Part shown: one piece after another, positions 15,402 through 24,183 of the stretch
Position numbering within the stretch: the stretch's first letter is position 1
Layout: every line of letters begins with the position of its first letter
Source: Eubacteriales bacterium
GTDB taxonomy: Bacteria; Bacillota; Clostridia; Lachnospirales; Lachnospiraceae
DNA length: 64,000 nt
NCBI GenBank assembly: GCA_030526005.1
Contig: JAUNDP010000008.1
Coordinates: forward strand, 1 to 64,000
Direction of reading: 5' to 3'
Position numbers and translations under genes: made by a program
The notes under the pieces: generated by a model
Database searches by the model: none
What the model saw: only the letters and a program-made list of their open reading frames with translations
Told to the model about the DNA's origin: nothing

Positions 15402-17121
15402 TGATCATCTCCAGAACTTTTTCGCCCAGAGCGGCTGATTTCTGGTCTGCATCTTCCAGGGAAGTGCCTTTTATGCCATAGTAGAATTTTACTTTCGGCT
15501 CTGTTCCGGATGGTCTTACGCACAGCCATGCGTCGTCTGTCAGATCATAGTACAGAACGTTTGAGTTTGGAAGTCCTGTCGGTGTCACTTCCCCTGTTTC
15601 CAGATTGCGGATCGTATCTTTCTTGTAATCTCTTGCAGAAATCACTTTGTAATCTCCGATCTGTGCCGGAGGATCGTTTCTCAGTGTCTCCATGATCTCC
15701 TGAATCTTTGCAAGACCTTCGATGCCTTTTAATGTGATCGATTTGATATCGTCTTTATAATATCCGTATTTCTCATACATATCCACCATCGCATCCCACA
15801 ATGTCTTGCCTTTTGTCTTGTAATAAGCTGCTGCCTCTGCGAGAGCCATCGTGGCCACGATCGCATCTTTATCTCTTGCATGAGTTCCGATCAGACAGCC
15901 GTAGCTCTCCTCAAATCCAAACAGATACGTTCCTTTTCCGCTCTGCTCGAATCCTAAAATCTGCTGTCCGATAAATTTAAATCCAGTCAGAACCTCAATC
16001 AGTCTGATTCCGTAGAATTTTGCAATCGCATCTGCCATATTTGTTGTAACGATTGTCTTGATCAAAGCGCCGTCCTCCGGAAGACCTTTTAATTCTTTTC
16101 TCTGTCCGATTTCATAATCTGCAAGAAGGCATCCTGACATATTTCCTGTCAGAGAGATATATTCTCCGCTCTTTGTATCTTTTACATAAACGCCAAGGCG
16201 GTCTGCATCCGGGTCTGTTGCCAGAACAAGATCTGCGTCGATCTCTCTCGCCAGCTTTAATCCCAGCTCAAATGCTTCCTTTGCCTCTGGATTTGGATAG
16301 CTTACCGTAGGGAAGTTTCCATCTGGAAGTTCCTGCTCTTTTACAACGTAAACATTTTCAAATCCCAGCTCTTTTAACACTCTTCTGGCTGGAATATTTC
16401 CTGTTCCGTGCAGAGGACTGTATACAATTTTGATGTCTTTCTGAGCTTCCTTGATCGCATCCCAGTGAATCACCTGACTTTTCAGCTCCTCAATGTAAGC
16501 ATCGTCGATCTCTTTTCCAATCACTTCATAAAGACCTGCGCTCTTTGCCGCTTCTTTGTCCATTGTTTTTACAGCCGCATAATCTGTTACCGCTTTTACC
16601 TCAGCCATGATTCCTGCATCATGAGGAGGCGTGATCTGTGCGCCGTCTTCCCAGTAAACCTTGTATCCGTTATACTCCGGCGGATTATGGCTTGCTGTGA
16701 TATTGATTCCTGCGATACAGCCTAATTTTCTGACTGCATAGGAAAGCTCCGGTGTCGGTCTGAGGCTCTCAAACACATATGCTTTGATTCCATTTGCAGC
16801 CAGGCACAGTGCGGCTTCGTCTGCAAATTCCGGAGACATTCTTCTGGAATCATATGCAATCGCAACCCCTTTTGACTGCTGTCCTACTTTTGTAATATAA
16901 TTTGCAAGTCCCTGTGTCGCTTTTCTGACTGTATACACATTCATTCTATTTGTTCCGGCGCCGATGATTCCTCGCAGACCAGCTGTTCCAAATTCCAGAT
17001 CTGCGTAAAAACGCTCTTTGATTTCATTTTCATCCTGTGCAATACTGCGCAGTTCTTCTTTTGTAGCTTCATCGAAATATGGGTTTTCCAACCATTCCTG
17101 GTAAATATTCTTATAGTCCAT
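15388..17121 (-). CDS. pgcA: Phosphoglucomutase/phosphomannomutase (alpha-PGM type)
   Basis: The 577-residue enzyme interconverts glucose 1- and 6-phosphate, supplying UDP-glucose and glycogen pathways. The start at 17121 follows GGGAGGTATTAGG; an upstream in-frame ATG lacks a site. The phosphoserine loop is TASHNPPEYNGYK, the metal loop DPDADRLG, the sugar loop GFEESYG, and the phosphate-binding loop RPSGTEPK at the end. Length fits the PgcA subfamily. It is followed by mazG with overlap. Confidence 0.93.
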   Translation of the reverse strand: MDYKNIYQEWLENPYFDEATKEELRSIAQDENEIKERFYADLEFGTAGLRGIIGAGTNRMNVYTVRKATQGLANYITKVGQQSKGVAIAYDSRRMSPEFADEAALCLAANGIKAYVFESLRPTPELSYAVRKLGCIAGINITASHNPPEYNGYKVYWEDGAQITPPHDAGIMAEVKAVTDYAAVKTMDKEAAKSAGLYEVIGKEIDDAYIEELKSQVIHWDAIKEAQKDIKIVYSPLHGTGNIPARRVLKELGFENVYVVKEQELPDGNFPTVSYPNPEAKEAFELGLKLAREIDADLVLATDPDADRLGVYVKDTKSGEYISLTGNMSGCLLADYEIGQRKELKGLPEDGALIKTIVTTNMADAIAKFYGIRLIEVLTGFKFIGQQILGFEQSGKGTYLFGFEESYGCLIGTHARDKDAIVATMALAEAAAYYKTKGKTLWDAMVDMYEKYGYYKDDIKSITLKGIEGLAKIQEIMETLRNDPPAQIGDYKVISARDYKKDTIRNLETGEVTPTGLPNSNVLYYDLTDDAWLCVRPSGTEPKVKFYYGIKGTSLEDADQKSAALGEKVLEMINAML

Positions 17122-17196
17122 CCTAATACCTCCCGATGTATTTTTCTTGTTTGTCTTATTTTTCATTATATAATAATTTGTGTTAAAAGGGAATAT

Positions 17197-18177
17197 TTAT
17201 TCCAATAATTTCAAAAACGTTTTTCGTTTTTCCTGCTGTCTGATCAGAGATTCCAGTTTTTCTGTATTTTTATCAGGAACCCATGCTTTGTTCGTATTAT
17301 AATAGCAGTTCACCAGTTTAAAAAATTTCTCCGGATAGATCATCGATATTTTTAAATACATTCTCTCTTCTTCTGAGATCGCACGCACACGGTCATATTC
17401 TTCAATCATTCTTAATCCCGTTCTTATATCCCAGTTCTGTTTCTCCATGATTTTTCTTAAAAACTGATAAAAATCGCTGATTGCCACTCCGTAGCAGCAC
17501 TTGTAAAAATTCGTTGTGGCAATCCCGTTTCGGTTCAGAATGACGTTGTGCTGATTGTATTCCCCGTGGCAAAGCTGTCCTTTCTCAATGCTAGCCTCCA
17601 GATATGCTTTTCCCTGCGCCGCACCGGCACACTGTTCTGCTTCAGCGGCCTGCTCAAAAAATTCCGAAAAACTGTTTAAAAACAGTTCTTCAAACTCATT
17701 TTTCTTTCTTCTTTTTCTGGCAAATCCATAGACTTTTCTCAGCTGACGGCTGTGTTTTCTCATCTCCTCCTCCAGAGGCATCTGCGTATATCGAAGTGAC
17801 TCTTTGTGCGGTATATAGCAGAGGATTTTATGAAGCCGCGCCAGATTACGCACTGTGCTTAAAATATCCTCTTCATTTTTCGTATCACATTCCCTTCCCT
17901 CAAACCAGTCCTTCACGATATATCTTGTCTCTTCCCGATCCTGTGAAAACAGCTCTCCTTCTCTGTTTTCCATCACAAGATCTACAAAAGGATACCCTTC
18001 CTCTTTCAAATGAGCAAGTATCTGATTTTGAAATTCCAGTTTTTTAGGCGCTCCTGAAAACTCCGTCACCAGTTTCAATCCGCGATCCGTCTCACAGATC
18101 CAGGAATTTCTCCCTCTTCTGCTGTTATATACTGTCAAATCATACTGTTCTAAAATTTTCAGACCTTTTTCGTTCAC
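17197..18177 (-). CDS. CotS-like spore coat kinase-fold protein
   Basis: The 326-residue protein has the kinase-like fold of the CotS/YsxE spore coat family. Signatures are the N-terminal NSWICETDRGLKLV strands, YIVKDWFEGREC (hinge), the catalytic-loop equivalent CHGEYNQHNVI near residue 205, and TTNFYKCCYGVAISDFYQFLRK. CotS members usually bind the coat under CotE/CotG control. In the catalytic loop Glu replaces the Asp commonly found after HG, so catalysis may be absent. No sigma-E or sigma-K promoter was searched for. Family confidence is good; biochemical role is unknown. Confidence 0.8.
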   Translation of the reverse strand: MNEKGLKILEQYDLTVYNSRRGRNSWICETDRGLKLVTEFSGAPKKLEFQNQILAHLKEEGYPFVDLVMENREGELFSQDREETRYIVKDWFEGRECDTKNEEDILSTVRNLARLHKILCYIPHKESLRYTQMPLEEEMRKHSRQLRKVYGFARKRRKKNEFEELFLNSFSEFFEQAAEAEQCAGAAQGKAYLEASIEKGQLCHGEYNQHNVILNRNGIATTNFYKCCYGVAISDFYQFLRKIMEKQNWDIRTGLRMIEEYDRVRAISEEERMYLKISMIYPEKFFKLVNCYYNTNKAWVPDKNTEKLESLIRQQEKRKTFLKLLE

Positions 18178-18217
18178 TTCGATTCCCCCTGTTTGGCTCT
18201 GTTCCCTCTATCTTATG

Positions 18218-19507
18218 TCACCGCTGAACAGAATATAACAGGTATTCCCTTGTATTGTGGTCGGGATGCTCCAGCACATCCAAAAGCATTTTTTCCAGAC
18301 AGATTCCCAGATCTTTTCCCGGTTTCATTCCAGCCAGAATCAGATCTTTTCCGGTAACAGCCAATGTTTTCAGCGAAAGGCAGTCTCCGTCTTTTACAAT
18401 CTCCTCATACAGCTGTTCGATCCGCTGACATTCTATAATCTTCTCCTCTGAGTAATCAGAAGTCCGATATTTTGCCACCTCCTGATTGACTCTGCGAAAC
18501 TGCAGCAGCATCGGGAACAAGTCTTCCCCTGTCCGGTAGATGATCTTTCTGATTTCTGCCTTGTCGGGCTCGATCACCAGATCATGAAACCGTATGAGAT
18601 GCGTTGTTTTTTGAATCGTATCGTTGTCAAATTTCAGCCGTCTCAAAATATTTTTTGCCTTCACTGCGCTTTCCTGCCCATTTTTTCCAAGTATCTGAAG
18701 GACAGCTGCCAAACGGATGCTTTTCTCATTCGGATACAGCTTCAGCGCTTCCAGCTCTTTCTCTGTTTTCTCTCTCTCTTCGGTCTCCATAATGGAAAAA
18801 TCTGGCAGAACTTCATCCAGTTCCGGCATCACCGTTTTTATAATCCCCAGCTGGGCGGCAGTGCAGATCATCTGTGGATTTTGGGAGACAAGCAATTTTA
18901 CAAGCTCTGTATGAATTCGCTCTGCGCTGATCGCTCTGAGAGAAGGAGCCAGTTTTCTTATCGCATCGCTCGTCTGCTCTTCAATTTCAAATCCAAGCTG
19001 CGCCGCAAAACGGACGGCGCGCATCATGCGCAGGGCATCTTCTCCGAATCGCTCCTCGGCAATTCCAACACAGCAAATCTTTTTTTCTCTCAGATCTCCA
19101 ATGCCGTCAAATTCATCCACAAGACCGTCCGTCTCATTGTAAGCCATCGCATTGATCGTAAAATCTCTGCGCTTTAAGTCTTCGATGAGATTTGAGGTAA
19201 AAGAAACTTCTTTCGGATGGCGGCTGTCTGTATACTCCCCGTCAATCCGATACGTCGTCACTTCAAATCCCTCATGATCCATCATAACGGTCACTGTTCC
19301 ATGCTCGATTCCTGTATCAATCGTTCTGTCAAACAGCCTTTTCGTCTCCTCTGGTTTCGCCGAAGTTGTGATATCCCAGTCATCCGGCGTTCTTCCCATC
19401 AGAGAGTCCCTGACACATCCTCCGACCGCATATGCCTCATATCCAGCATTGTGAAGCGTCTTCAAAATATGGCTTACTTTCTCAGGCAATTTTATCTCTG
19501 TATTCAT
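18218..19507 (-). CDS. cca: CCA tRNA nucleotidyltransferase
   Basis: The 429-residue enzyme adds CCA to tRNA 3' ends, which is needed here because the three tRNA genes in the window lack encoded CCA. The start at 19507 follows AAAGGGGAAAATT. The class II core shows GGCVRDSLMGRTPDDWDI, the RRDFTINAMAYN motif, the EERFGEDALRMMRAVRFA segment and the ISAERIHTEL segment. A C-terminal HD-like region includes LIRFHDL. Confidence 0.93.
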   Translation of the reverse strand: MNTEIKLPEKVSHILKTLHNAGYEAYAVGGCVRDSLMGRTPDDWDITTSAKPEETKRLFDRTIDTGIEHGTVTVMMDHEGFEVTTYRIDGEYTDSRHPKEVSFTSNLIEDLKRRDFTINAMAYNETDGLVDEFDGIGDLREKKICCVGIAEERFGEDALRMMRAVRFAAQLGFEIEEQTSDAIRKLAPSLRAISAERIHTELVKLLVSQNPQMICTAAQLGIIKTVMPELDEVLPDFSIMETEEREKTEKELEALKLYPNEKSIRLAAVLQILGKNGQESAVKAKNILRRLKFDNDTIQKTTHLIRFHDLVIEPDKAEIRKIIYRTGEDLFPMLLQFRRVNQEVAKYRTSDYSEEKIIECQRIEQLYEEIVKDGDCLSLKTLAVTGKDLILAGMKPGKDLGICLEKMLLDVLEHPDHNTREYLLYSVQR

Positions 19508-19640
19508 AATTTTCCCCTTTTTTGTTGTTTGTTTTATCATATCACATCGTATTTATGAACTCAATGTTCTGCTTCATTCTATTCCGACTTTTCCCCTTAT
19601 TTTTCAGCATTTTTATTGCATATGGGATGGAGAAAATATC

Positions 19641-19669
19641 TTGACAATACGATTTCCAGAAGATATAAT
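19641..19669 (+). promoter_or_regulatory. Consensus promoter of the cold-shock gene
   Basis: TTGACA (19641-19646) and TATAAT (19664-19669) are both perfect and 17 bases apart. The predicted start near 19676 leaves an untranslated leader of about 135 bases. Confidence 0.85.
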
Positions 19670-19701
19670 TAGAATGCAACAAGATTTATTGGATGTTGAA
19701 T

Positions 19702-19775
19702 AATTCACTAGTTATTAGAGATTATATGGACACTTCCTTAAACCTATGTAATCTTTAATAGCTGGTGAATTTTTT
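19702..19775 (+). promoter_or_regulatory. Long hairpin plus T-run in the csp leader (attenuator or thermosensor)
   Basis: Arms 19702-19717 and 19756-19771 pair over 16 bases with two G-T type pairs, and the helix continues inward (about 19719-19730 with 19743-19755). Six T residues follow at 19770-19775. The structure looks like an intrinsic terminator and may be temperature sensitive, as csp leaders are in other bacteria. Confidence 0.6.
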
Positions 19776-19810
19776 ATCATCAGTTTTATTATTTGAATGG
19801 AGGTACCACA

Positions 19811-20011
19811 ATGAACAAAGGTACAGTAAAATGGTTTAGCGCAGAAAAAGGATACGGATTCATCACAGGAGAAAATGGAGGAGATGTATTCGTACATTTC
19901 TCAGGCATTGCCGGAGAAGGCTTCAAATCCCTGGAAGAAGGACAGGCTGTTTCTTATGATTTAACAGAAGGCCCACGCGGAATGCAGGCTGTAAACGTAG
20001 TTAAAGAATAA
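19811..20011 (+). CDS. cspA: Cold-shock protein
   Basis: The 66-residue single cold-shock domain binds single-stranded RNA and DNA. It shows the RNP-1 motif KGYGFITGE and the RNP-2 motif VFVHFS. I choose [10 protein letters not shown] at 19811 because GGAGGTACCACA precedes it; an in-frame ATG 18 bases upstream overlaps that site. Length is typical. The long structured leader and perfect promoter suggest strong but conditional expression. Confidence 0.96.
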   Translation: MNKGTVKWFSAEKGYGFITGENGGDVFVHFSGIAGEGFKSLEEGQAVSYDLTEGPRGMQAVNVVKE

Positions 20012-20041
20012 TTTTCAGATAAATTTATTTCTAGCGTAAAA

Positions 20042-20087
20042 AAGACGCTGCATACCATTCCGAAAGGAATTGAGATGCAGCGTCTTT
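20042..20087. terminator. Bidirectional terminator between csp and nrdD
   Basis: Arms 20042-20053 and 20075-20086 pair (AAGACGCTGCAT), with an internal ATTCC-GAAA-GGAAT hairpin at 20057-20070. T-runs exist on both sides, so it can end both convergent genes. Confidence 0.85.
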
Positions 20088-20114
20088 TACTTTCTCTTTT
20101 TTTATTTTGAAGAT

Positions 20115-22478
20115 CTATTTATGGTCTACATAGCGCTTGATATTGGACGCATTCACATATTTTTTCATCTCTCCGTTTTCTACCACCACAAGCGTCGGCG
20201 CCTGCATAATTCCATACTTTGTCACAAGCTCTTTATTTTCCTCTGCATCAATCACCTGATAGTTCTCCTCTTTGAGCATCTGTTTTGCAATCTTACAGTT
20301 TGGACACGTCTTTGTCGTAAACAAATATTTTACGGAATCCATCGGCTGAAAATGAATCTCATCTTCTTTCATTGTGATCACGCTTCTTGAAATCGGATTC
20401 AGATGAGAATGTTCTGCATTATATACTTTTCTGTTTTTATATTCCTGTGTTTTTCCATCATTCCAGTTCTGCACAGGACGATAATATCCTGTAATTCTGC
20501 TGTAAACTTCAGCCGGCTCTCCGCATTTTGGACAGGTGAAATGTTCTCCGGCGAGATAGCCGTGTTCTTTGCAGACGGAATACGTCGGAGACAGCGTATA
20601 GTAAGGCAGTTTATAATTTTCTGCAATCTTGCGCACCAAAGATGCCGCAGCCTTCCAGTCAGGCAGTTTTTCACCTAAAAATGCGTGAAATACCGTTCCG
20701 GAAGTATACAATGTCTGCAATTCATCCTGAATGTCAAGCGCTGAAAAAATGTCTTCTGTGTAATCTACCGGGAGATGCGAACTGTTTGTATAATATGGCA
20801 CATCGTTCTCTTTTCCTGCTGTTTTGATATCCGGATATCGTTCACGGTCATGCTTTGCAAGACGATACGCCGTAGATTCCGCCGGCGTCGCTTCCAGATT
20901 GTACAGATCGCCATACTCTTCCTGATAGATCACAAGACGTTCTCTCATATGAGTCAGGACTTCTCTTGTGAACTTCTGCGTCTCCGGATAAGTCAGATCT
21001 TTTCCGATCCATGCGGCATTCAGACCAGCCTCATTCATACCGACAAGACCGATCGTTGAAAAATGATTGTCAAAGTTTCCAAGATATCGTTTTGTATATG
21101 GATACAGTCCCTCATCCAGCAGTCTGCTCACCACGGTTCTCTTGATTTTCAAAGAGCGCGCTGCGATATCCATCATATGGTCGAGACGCTTGTAAAATTC
21201 CTCCGGTGTCTTCGACAGATATGCAATCCTCGGCATATTGATCGTTACAACACCGATTGACCCTGTACTCTCCCCTGATCCGAAAAATCCTCCCGTCTTT
21301 TTTCTCAGCTCTCTCAGATCCAGTCTCAGGCGGCAGCACATACTGCGCACGTCGCTCGGCTCCATATCACTGTTGATATAATTTGAAAAATAAGGCGTTC
21401 CATACTTTGAAGTCATCTCAAATAAAAGACGGTTATTTTCTGTATCTGACCAATCAAAGTCTTTTGTGATAGAGTATGTCGGAATCGGATACTGGAATCC
21501 TCTTCCGTTTGCATCGCCTTCAATCATCGTCTCAATGAAAGCGCGGTTGACCATATCCATCTCTTTCTTGCAATCTTTATAGCAGAAATCCATTTCTTTT
21601 CCGCCCACAATCGCCGGGAGCTCTGCCAGATCATCCGGTACTGTCCAGTCCAGTGTGATATTGGAAAACGGAGCCTGTGTTCCCCAGCGGCTCGGTGTGT
21701 TGACTCCATAGATAAAGGACTCAATACATTTCTTTACTTCCGGATAGGTCAGATGATCTGCTTTCACAAAAGGTGCAAGATAAGTGTCAAAAGAAGAAAA
21801 TGCCTGCGCGCCTGCCCATTCATTCTGCATGATTCCCAGGAAATTTACCATCTGATTGCATAAAACAGACAGATGTTTTGCCGGAGAGGAGGTAATCTTT
21901 CCATTGATTCCTCCAAGTCCTTCTTTAATCAGCTGTTTTAAAGACCATCCGGCACAGTATCCGGTCAGCATCGACAGATCATGAAGATGAATATCCGCAT
22001 TTCGATGTGCATTTGCAATCTCCTCATCGTAGATCTCGGACAGCCAGTAATTTGCTGTGACCGCTCCGGAATTGCTTAGAATCAGTCCTCCCACCGAATA
22101 AGTGACTGTGGAATTTTCTTTCACACGCCAGTCTTCCACTTTCACATAACTGTTTACGATGTCCTTATAGTCTAAGATCGTAGATTTCATGTTTCTGATC
22201 TTTTCTCTTTGCTTCCGGTAAAGGATATACGCTTTTGCCACCTCCGCATAACCAGTCTGTACAAGAACGTGCTCGACACTGTCCTGAATCGCCTCCACAT
22301 CAACAGCATCTTTCTTTATCTGTTTCTGAAAGTCAGAAGTCACTCTCAGAGAGAGCAGTTCAATCATATCTGTATTATAGTTCGTATCTGTTGCTTCAAA
22401 TGCTTTCTCTATCGCAGAACTGATTTTTTTCAGGTCAAAATCTGCGATCTCCCCATCTCTTTTTATCACTTTGAACAT
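20115..22478 (-). CDS. nrdD: Anaerobic ribonucleoside-triphosphate reductase with fused C-terminal redoxin
   Basis: The class III reductase makes dNTPs from NTPs without oxygen. I favour the start at 22478, where AAGGAG precedes MFKVIKRDGE, over longer in-frame starts; this gives 787 residues. An ATP-cone covers about residues 1-95. The large barrel contains MCCRLRLDL and GSIGVVTINMPRIAYL. A zinc-type CPKCG lies near the end, followed by the predicted glycyl-radical segment ITGYYRPVQNWN. Then comes a thioredoxin/glutaredoxin-like domain of about 75 residues with CPNC and a cis-Pro segment APTLVV. The redoxin fusion is unusual. No activase nrdG is found in the window. Confidence 0.93.
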   Translation of the reverse strand: MFKVIKRDGEIADFDLKKISSAIEKAFEATDTNYNTDMIELLSLRVTSDFQKQIKKDAVDVEAIQDSVEHVLVQTGYAEVAKAYILYRKQREKIRNMKSTILDYKDIVNSYVKVEDWRVKENSTVTYSVGGLILSNSGAVTANYWLSEIYDEEIANAHRNADIHLHDLSMLTGYCAGWSLKQLIKEGLGGINGKITSSPAKHLSVLCNQMVNFLGIMQNEWAGAQAFSSFDTYLAPFVKADHLTYPEVKKCIESFIYGVNTPSRWGTQAPFSNITLDWTVPDDLAELPAIVGGKEMDFCYKDCKKEMDMVNRAFIETMIEGDANGRGFQYPIPTYSITKDFDWSDTENNRLLFEMTSKYGTPYFSNYINSDMEPSDVRSMCCRLRLDLRELRKKTGGFFGSGESTGSIGVVTINMPRIAYLSKTPEEFYKRLDHMMDIAARSLKIKRTVVSRLLDEGLYPYTKRYLGNFDNHFSTIGLVGMNEAGLNAAWIGKDLTYPETQKFTREVLTHMRERLVIYQEEYGDLYNLEATPAESTAYRLAKHDRERYPDIKTAGKENDVPYYTNSSHLPVDYTEDIFSALDIQDELQTLYTSGTVFHAFLGEKLPDWKAAASLVRKIAENYKLPYYTLSPTYSVCKEHGYLAGEHFTCPKCGEPAEVYSRITGYYRPVQNWNDGKTQEYKNRKVYNAEHSHLNPISRSVITMKEDEIHFQPMDSVKYLFTTKTCPNCKIAKQMLKEENYQVIDAEENKELVTKYGIMQAPTLVVVENGEMKKYVNASNIKRYVDHK

Positions 22479-22596
22479 AGCCGCATTCTCCTTACCCATT
22501 CTCTTTATCATACCAGCTTTTTTATCATAGGTCAGAATCGTTTTGCTCTTTGGATTCTGCACATAGTCAAGAACATGATCGCTGGTGGCTTATCCC

Positions 22597-22625
22597 ATTT
22601 TAGCAAAATTTTTATAGTGAGTCAA
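22597..22625 (-). promoter_or_regulatory. Promoter of nrdD
   Basis: On the minus strand TTGACT (22620-22625) and TAAAAT (22597-22602) are separated by 17 bases, immediately downstream of the paired NrdR-like boxes. Confidence 0.65.
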
Positions 22626-22632
22626 CAGAAAA

Positions 22633-22680
22633 GACACTATATCTTGTATATTTTATACATATCACACAAGATATAGTGTC
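22633..22680 (-). promoter_or_regulatory. Paired NrdR-like boxes upstream of nrdD
   Basis: The 15-base arms 22633-22647 (GACACTATATCTTGT) and 22666-22680 are exact inverted complements. Each contains an ACACTATAT-type core like the known NrdR box, and their centres are 33 bases apart, about three helical turns, as for known NrdR pairs. A hairpin terminator for hflX is an alternative but no T-run follows. The wider gap 22563-22905 holds no gene. Confidence 0.6.
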
Positions 22681-22905
22681 TCATTTCATTTTGATGATTT
22701 TTCTTTTCCTGTCATGAATTTTTAAAATCCAGCCTCCATTTTCACTGGATTTTCAGCGTTTTTCATCCTCTTTCCTTTTTCTGTCACAGCTCTTTTCTGC
22801 AAAAAGTGATGTTTCAGGCATCCGATCTTCTGCCCCATCTTTCATATTTTATGTGCTGTTTGGCGATGCGCCGCTATACGTTCGTCTGCTGTCACGTTCT
22901 GCTTT

Positions 22906-24153
22906 TCAGCATACGCTTCCATACAGTTCTGTCGGCACATAGGCTTTTACATAAATTCCATCCGCCTGATATTCTTCTTCTAAAAGCTGTCCGAATTTTC
23001 GGATCTGCTGAATCTTTCCTGCTTCATTATAAGGATACACGCGCTCAATTAAAATCTGTTTTTCTTTCAGTACCTGTTCCAGAATGCTTTTTAACTCTTC
23101 CAGCCCTTCTCCTGTCTTTGCTGAAATTTTCACTGTGTGGTCTGCCTTAAAGTCACGAAGCGTCTCCTGCTGCGTCACTTTGTCCTGCTTGTTAAACACA
23201 GTGATCACCGGCTTATCATACACTCCCAGCTGTTTCAGCGTTTCATACACAACCGCCATCTGAACTTCCATCTGCAGATTGGACGCATCCACTACATGGA
23301 GAATCATATCTGCATACTTTGCCTCCTCCAGCGTACTGCGAAACGCCTCGATCAGATGATGCGGAAGCTTGCGGATAAATCCAACCGTATCCGTCATCAG
23401 GATTTCCTGTCCGCTCTCCAGCTCCAGCATCCGCGTCGTAGGGTCAAGGGTGGCAAACAACTTATCCTCTTCCAGAACTCCTGCCCCCGTCAGCTTATTC
23501 AACAGTGTCGATTTCCCGGCGTTTGTATATCCTACAATCGCAGCGACCGACACATGTTCCCTGCTTCTCTTTGATCGAATAACTTCTCTGTGTCTTTTTA
23601 CTTCTGCCAGTTCTCTGTTGAGCTGGGCGATGCGATCCTTGATGAGACGACGGTCCATCTCCAGTTTCTTTTCTCCCGGTCCTCTCGTACCGATTCCGCC
23701 TCCCAGCCTTGAGAGAGAGCTTCTAAGACCTACCAGTCTCGCCAGACGGTATTTCAGCTGCGCCAGCTCTACCTGAATCTTTCCTTCACTTGTGGAAGCG
23801 CGCGCCGCAAAAATGTCAAGAATCAGCAGCGTTCTGTCCATCACTTTCGTTCCAAGACCTTCCTCCAGATTTTTCAGCTGTGCCGGTGAAAGTTCATCGT
23901 CGCAGATCACGCCTGTCGCTCCCGTCTCCGCAATCAGATTACAGATCTCTGCGATCTTTCCCGTTCCAATATAAGTGCCCTGCTGAATCTGCGGCAGATT
24001 TTGAATTACTTTGCCGACTGTGACAGCGCCTGCGGTATCTGCCAATTCTTCCAGCTCATCTAAGGATTCTTTCATCATATCGCTGTCACCGGTGCTTACT
24101 CCGATTAAAATTACTTTTTCTACTGTCTGTGTAATATCATAAAGCTCTGCCAT
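22906..24153 (-). CDS. hflX: Ribosome-associated GTPase HflX
   Basis: HflX binds the 50S subunit and splits stalled or hibernating ribosomes under stress. The 415-residue product has the HflX N-terminal domain (DDELSPAQLKNLE), the glycine-rich linker GGGIGTRGPGEKKLE, and a GTPase domain with G1 GYTNAGKST, G3 DTVGFI, and G4 NKQD. Start choice is uncertain: an in-frame ATG at 24177 lies close to the upstream stop with a weak site, while 24153 matches the usual N-terminus better. It follows a TPR lipoprotein gene. Confidence 0.93.
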   Translation of the reverse strand: MAELYDITQTVEKVILIGVSTGDSDMMKESLDELEELADTAGAVTVGKVIQNLPQIQQGTYIGTGKIAEICNLIAETGATGVICDDELSPAQLKNLEEGLGTKVMDRTLLILDIFAARASTSEGKIQVELAQLKYRLARLVGLRSSLSRLGGGIGTRGPGEKKLEMDRRLIKDRIAQLNRELAEVKRHREVIRSKRSREHVSVAAIVGYTNAGKSTLLNKLTGAGVLEEDKLFATLDPTTRMLELESGQEILMTDTVGFIRKLPHHLIEAFRSTLEEAKYADMILHVVDASNLQMEVQMAVVYETLKQLGVYDKPVITVFNKQDKVTQQETLRDFKADHTVKISAKTGEGLEELKSILEQVLKEKQILIERVYPYNEAGKIQQIRKFGQLLEEEYQADGIYVKAYVPTELYGSVC

Positions 24154-24183
24154 AATTTTTTGCTTTCTTCCCTCCATCTCTTT

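Noticed and set aside
22633-22680. hflX transcription terminator
   Set aside because: The 15-bp inverted repeat is not followed by a T-run on the minus strand and its sequence fits NrdR boxes better.
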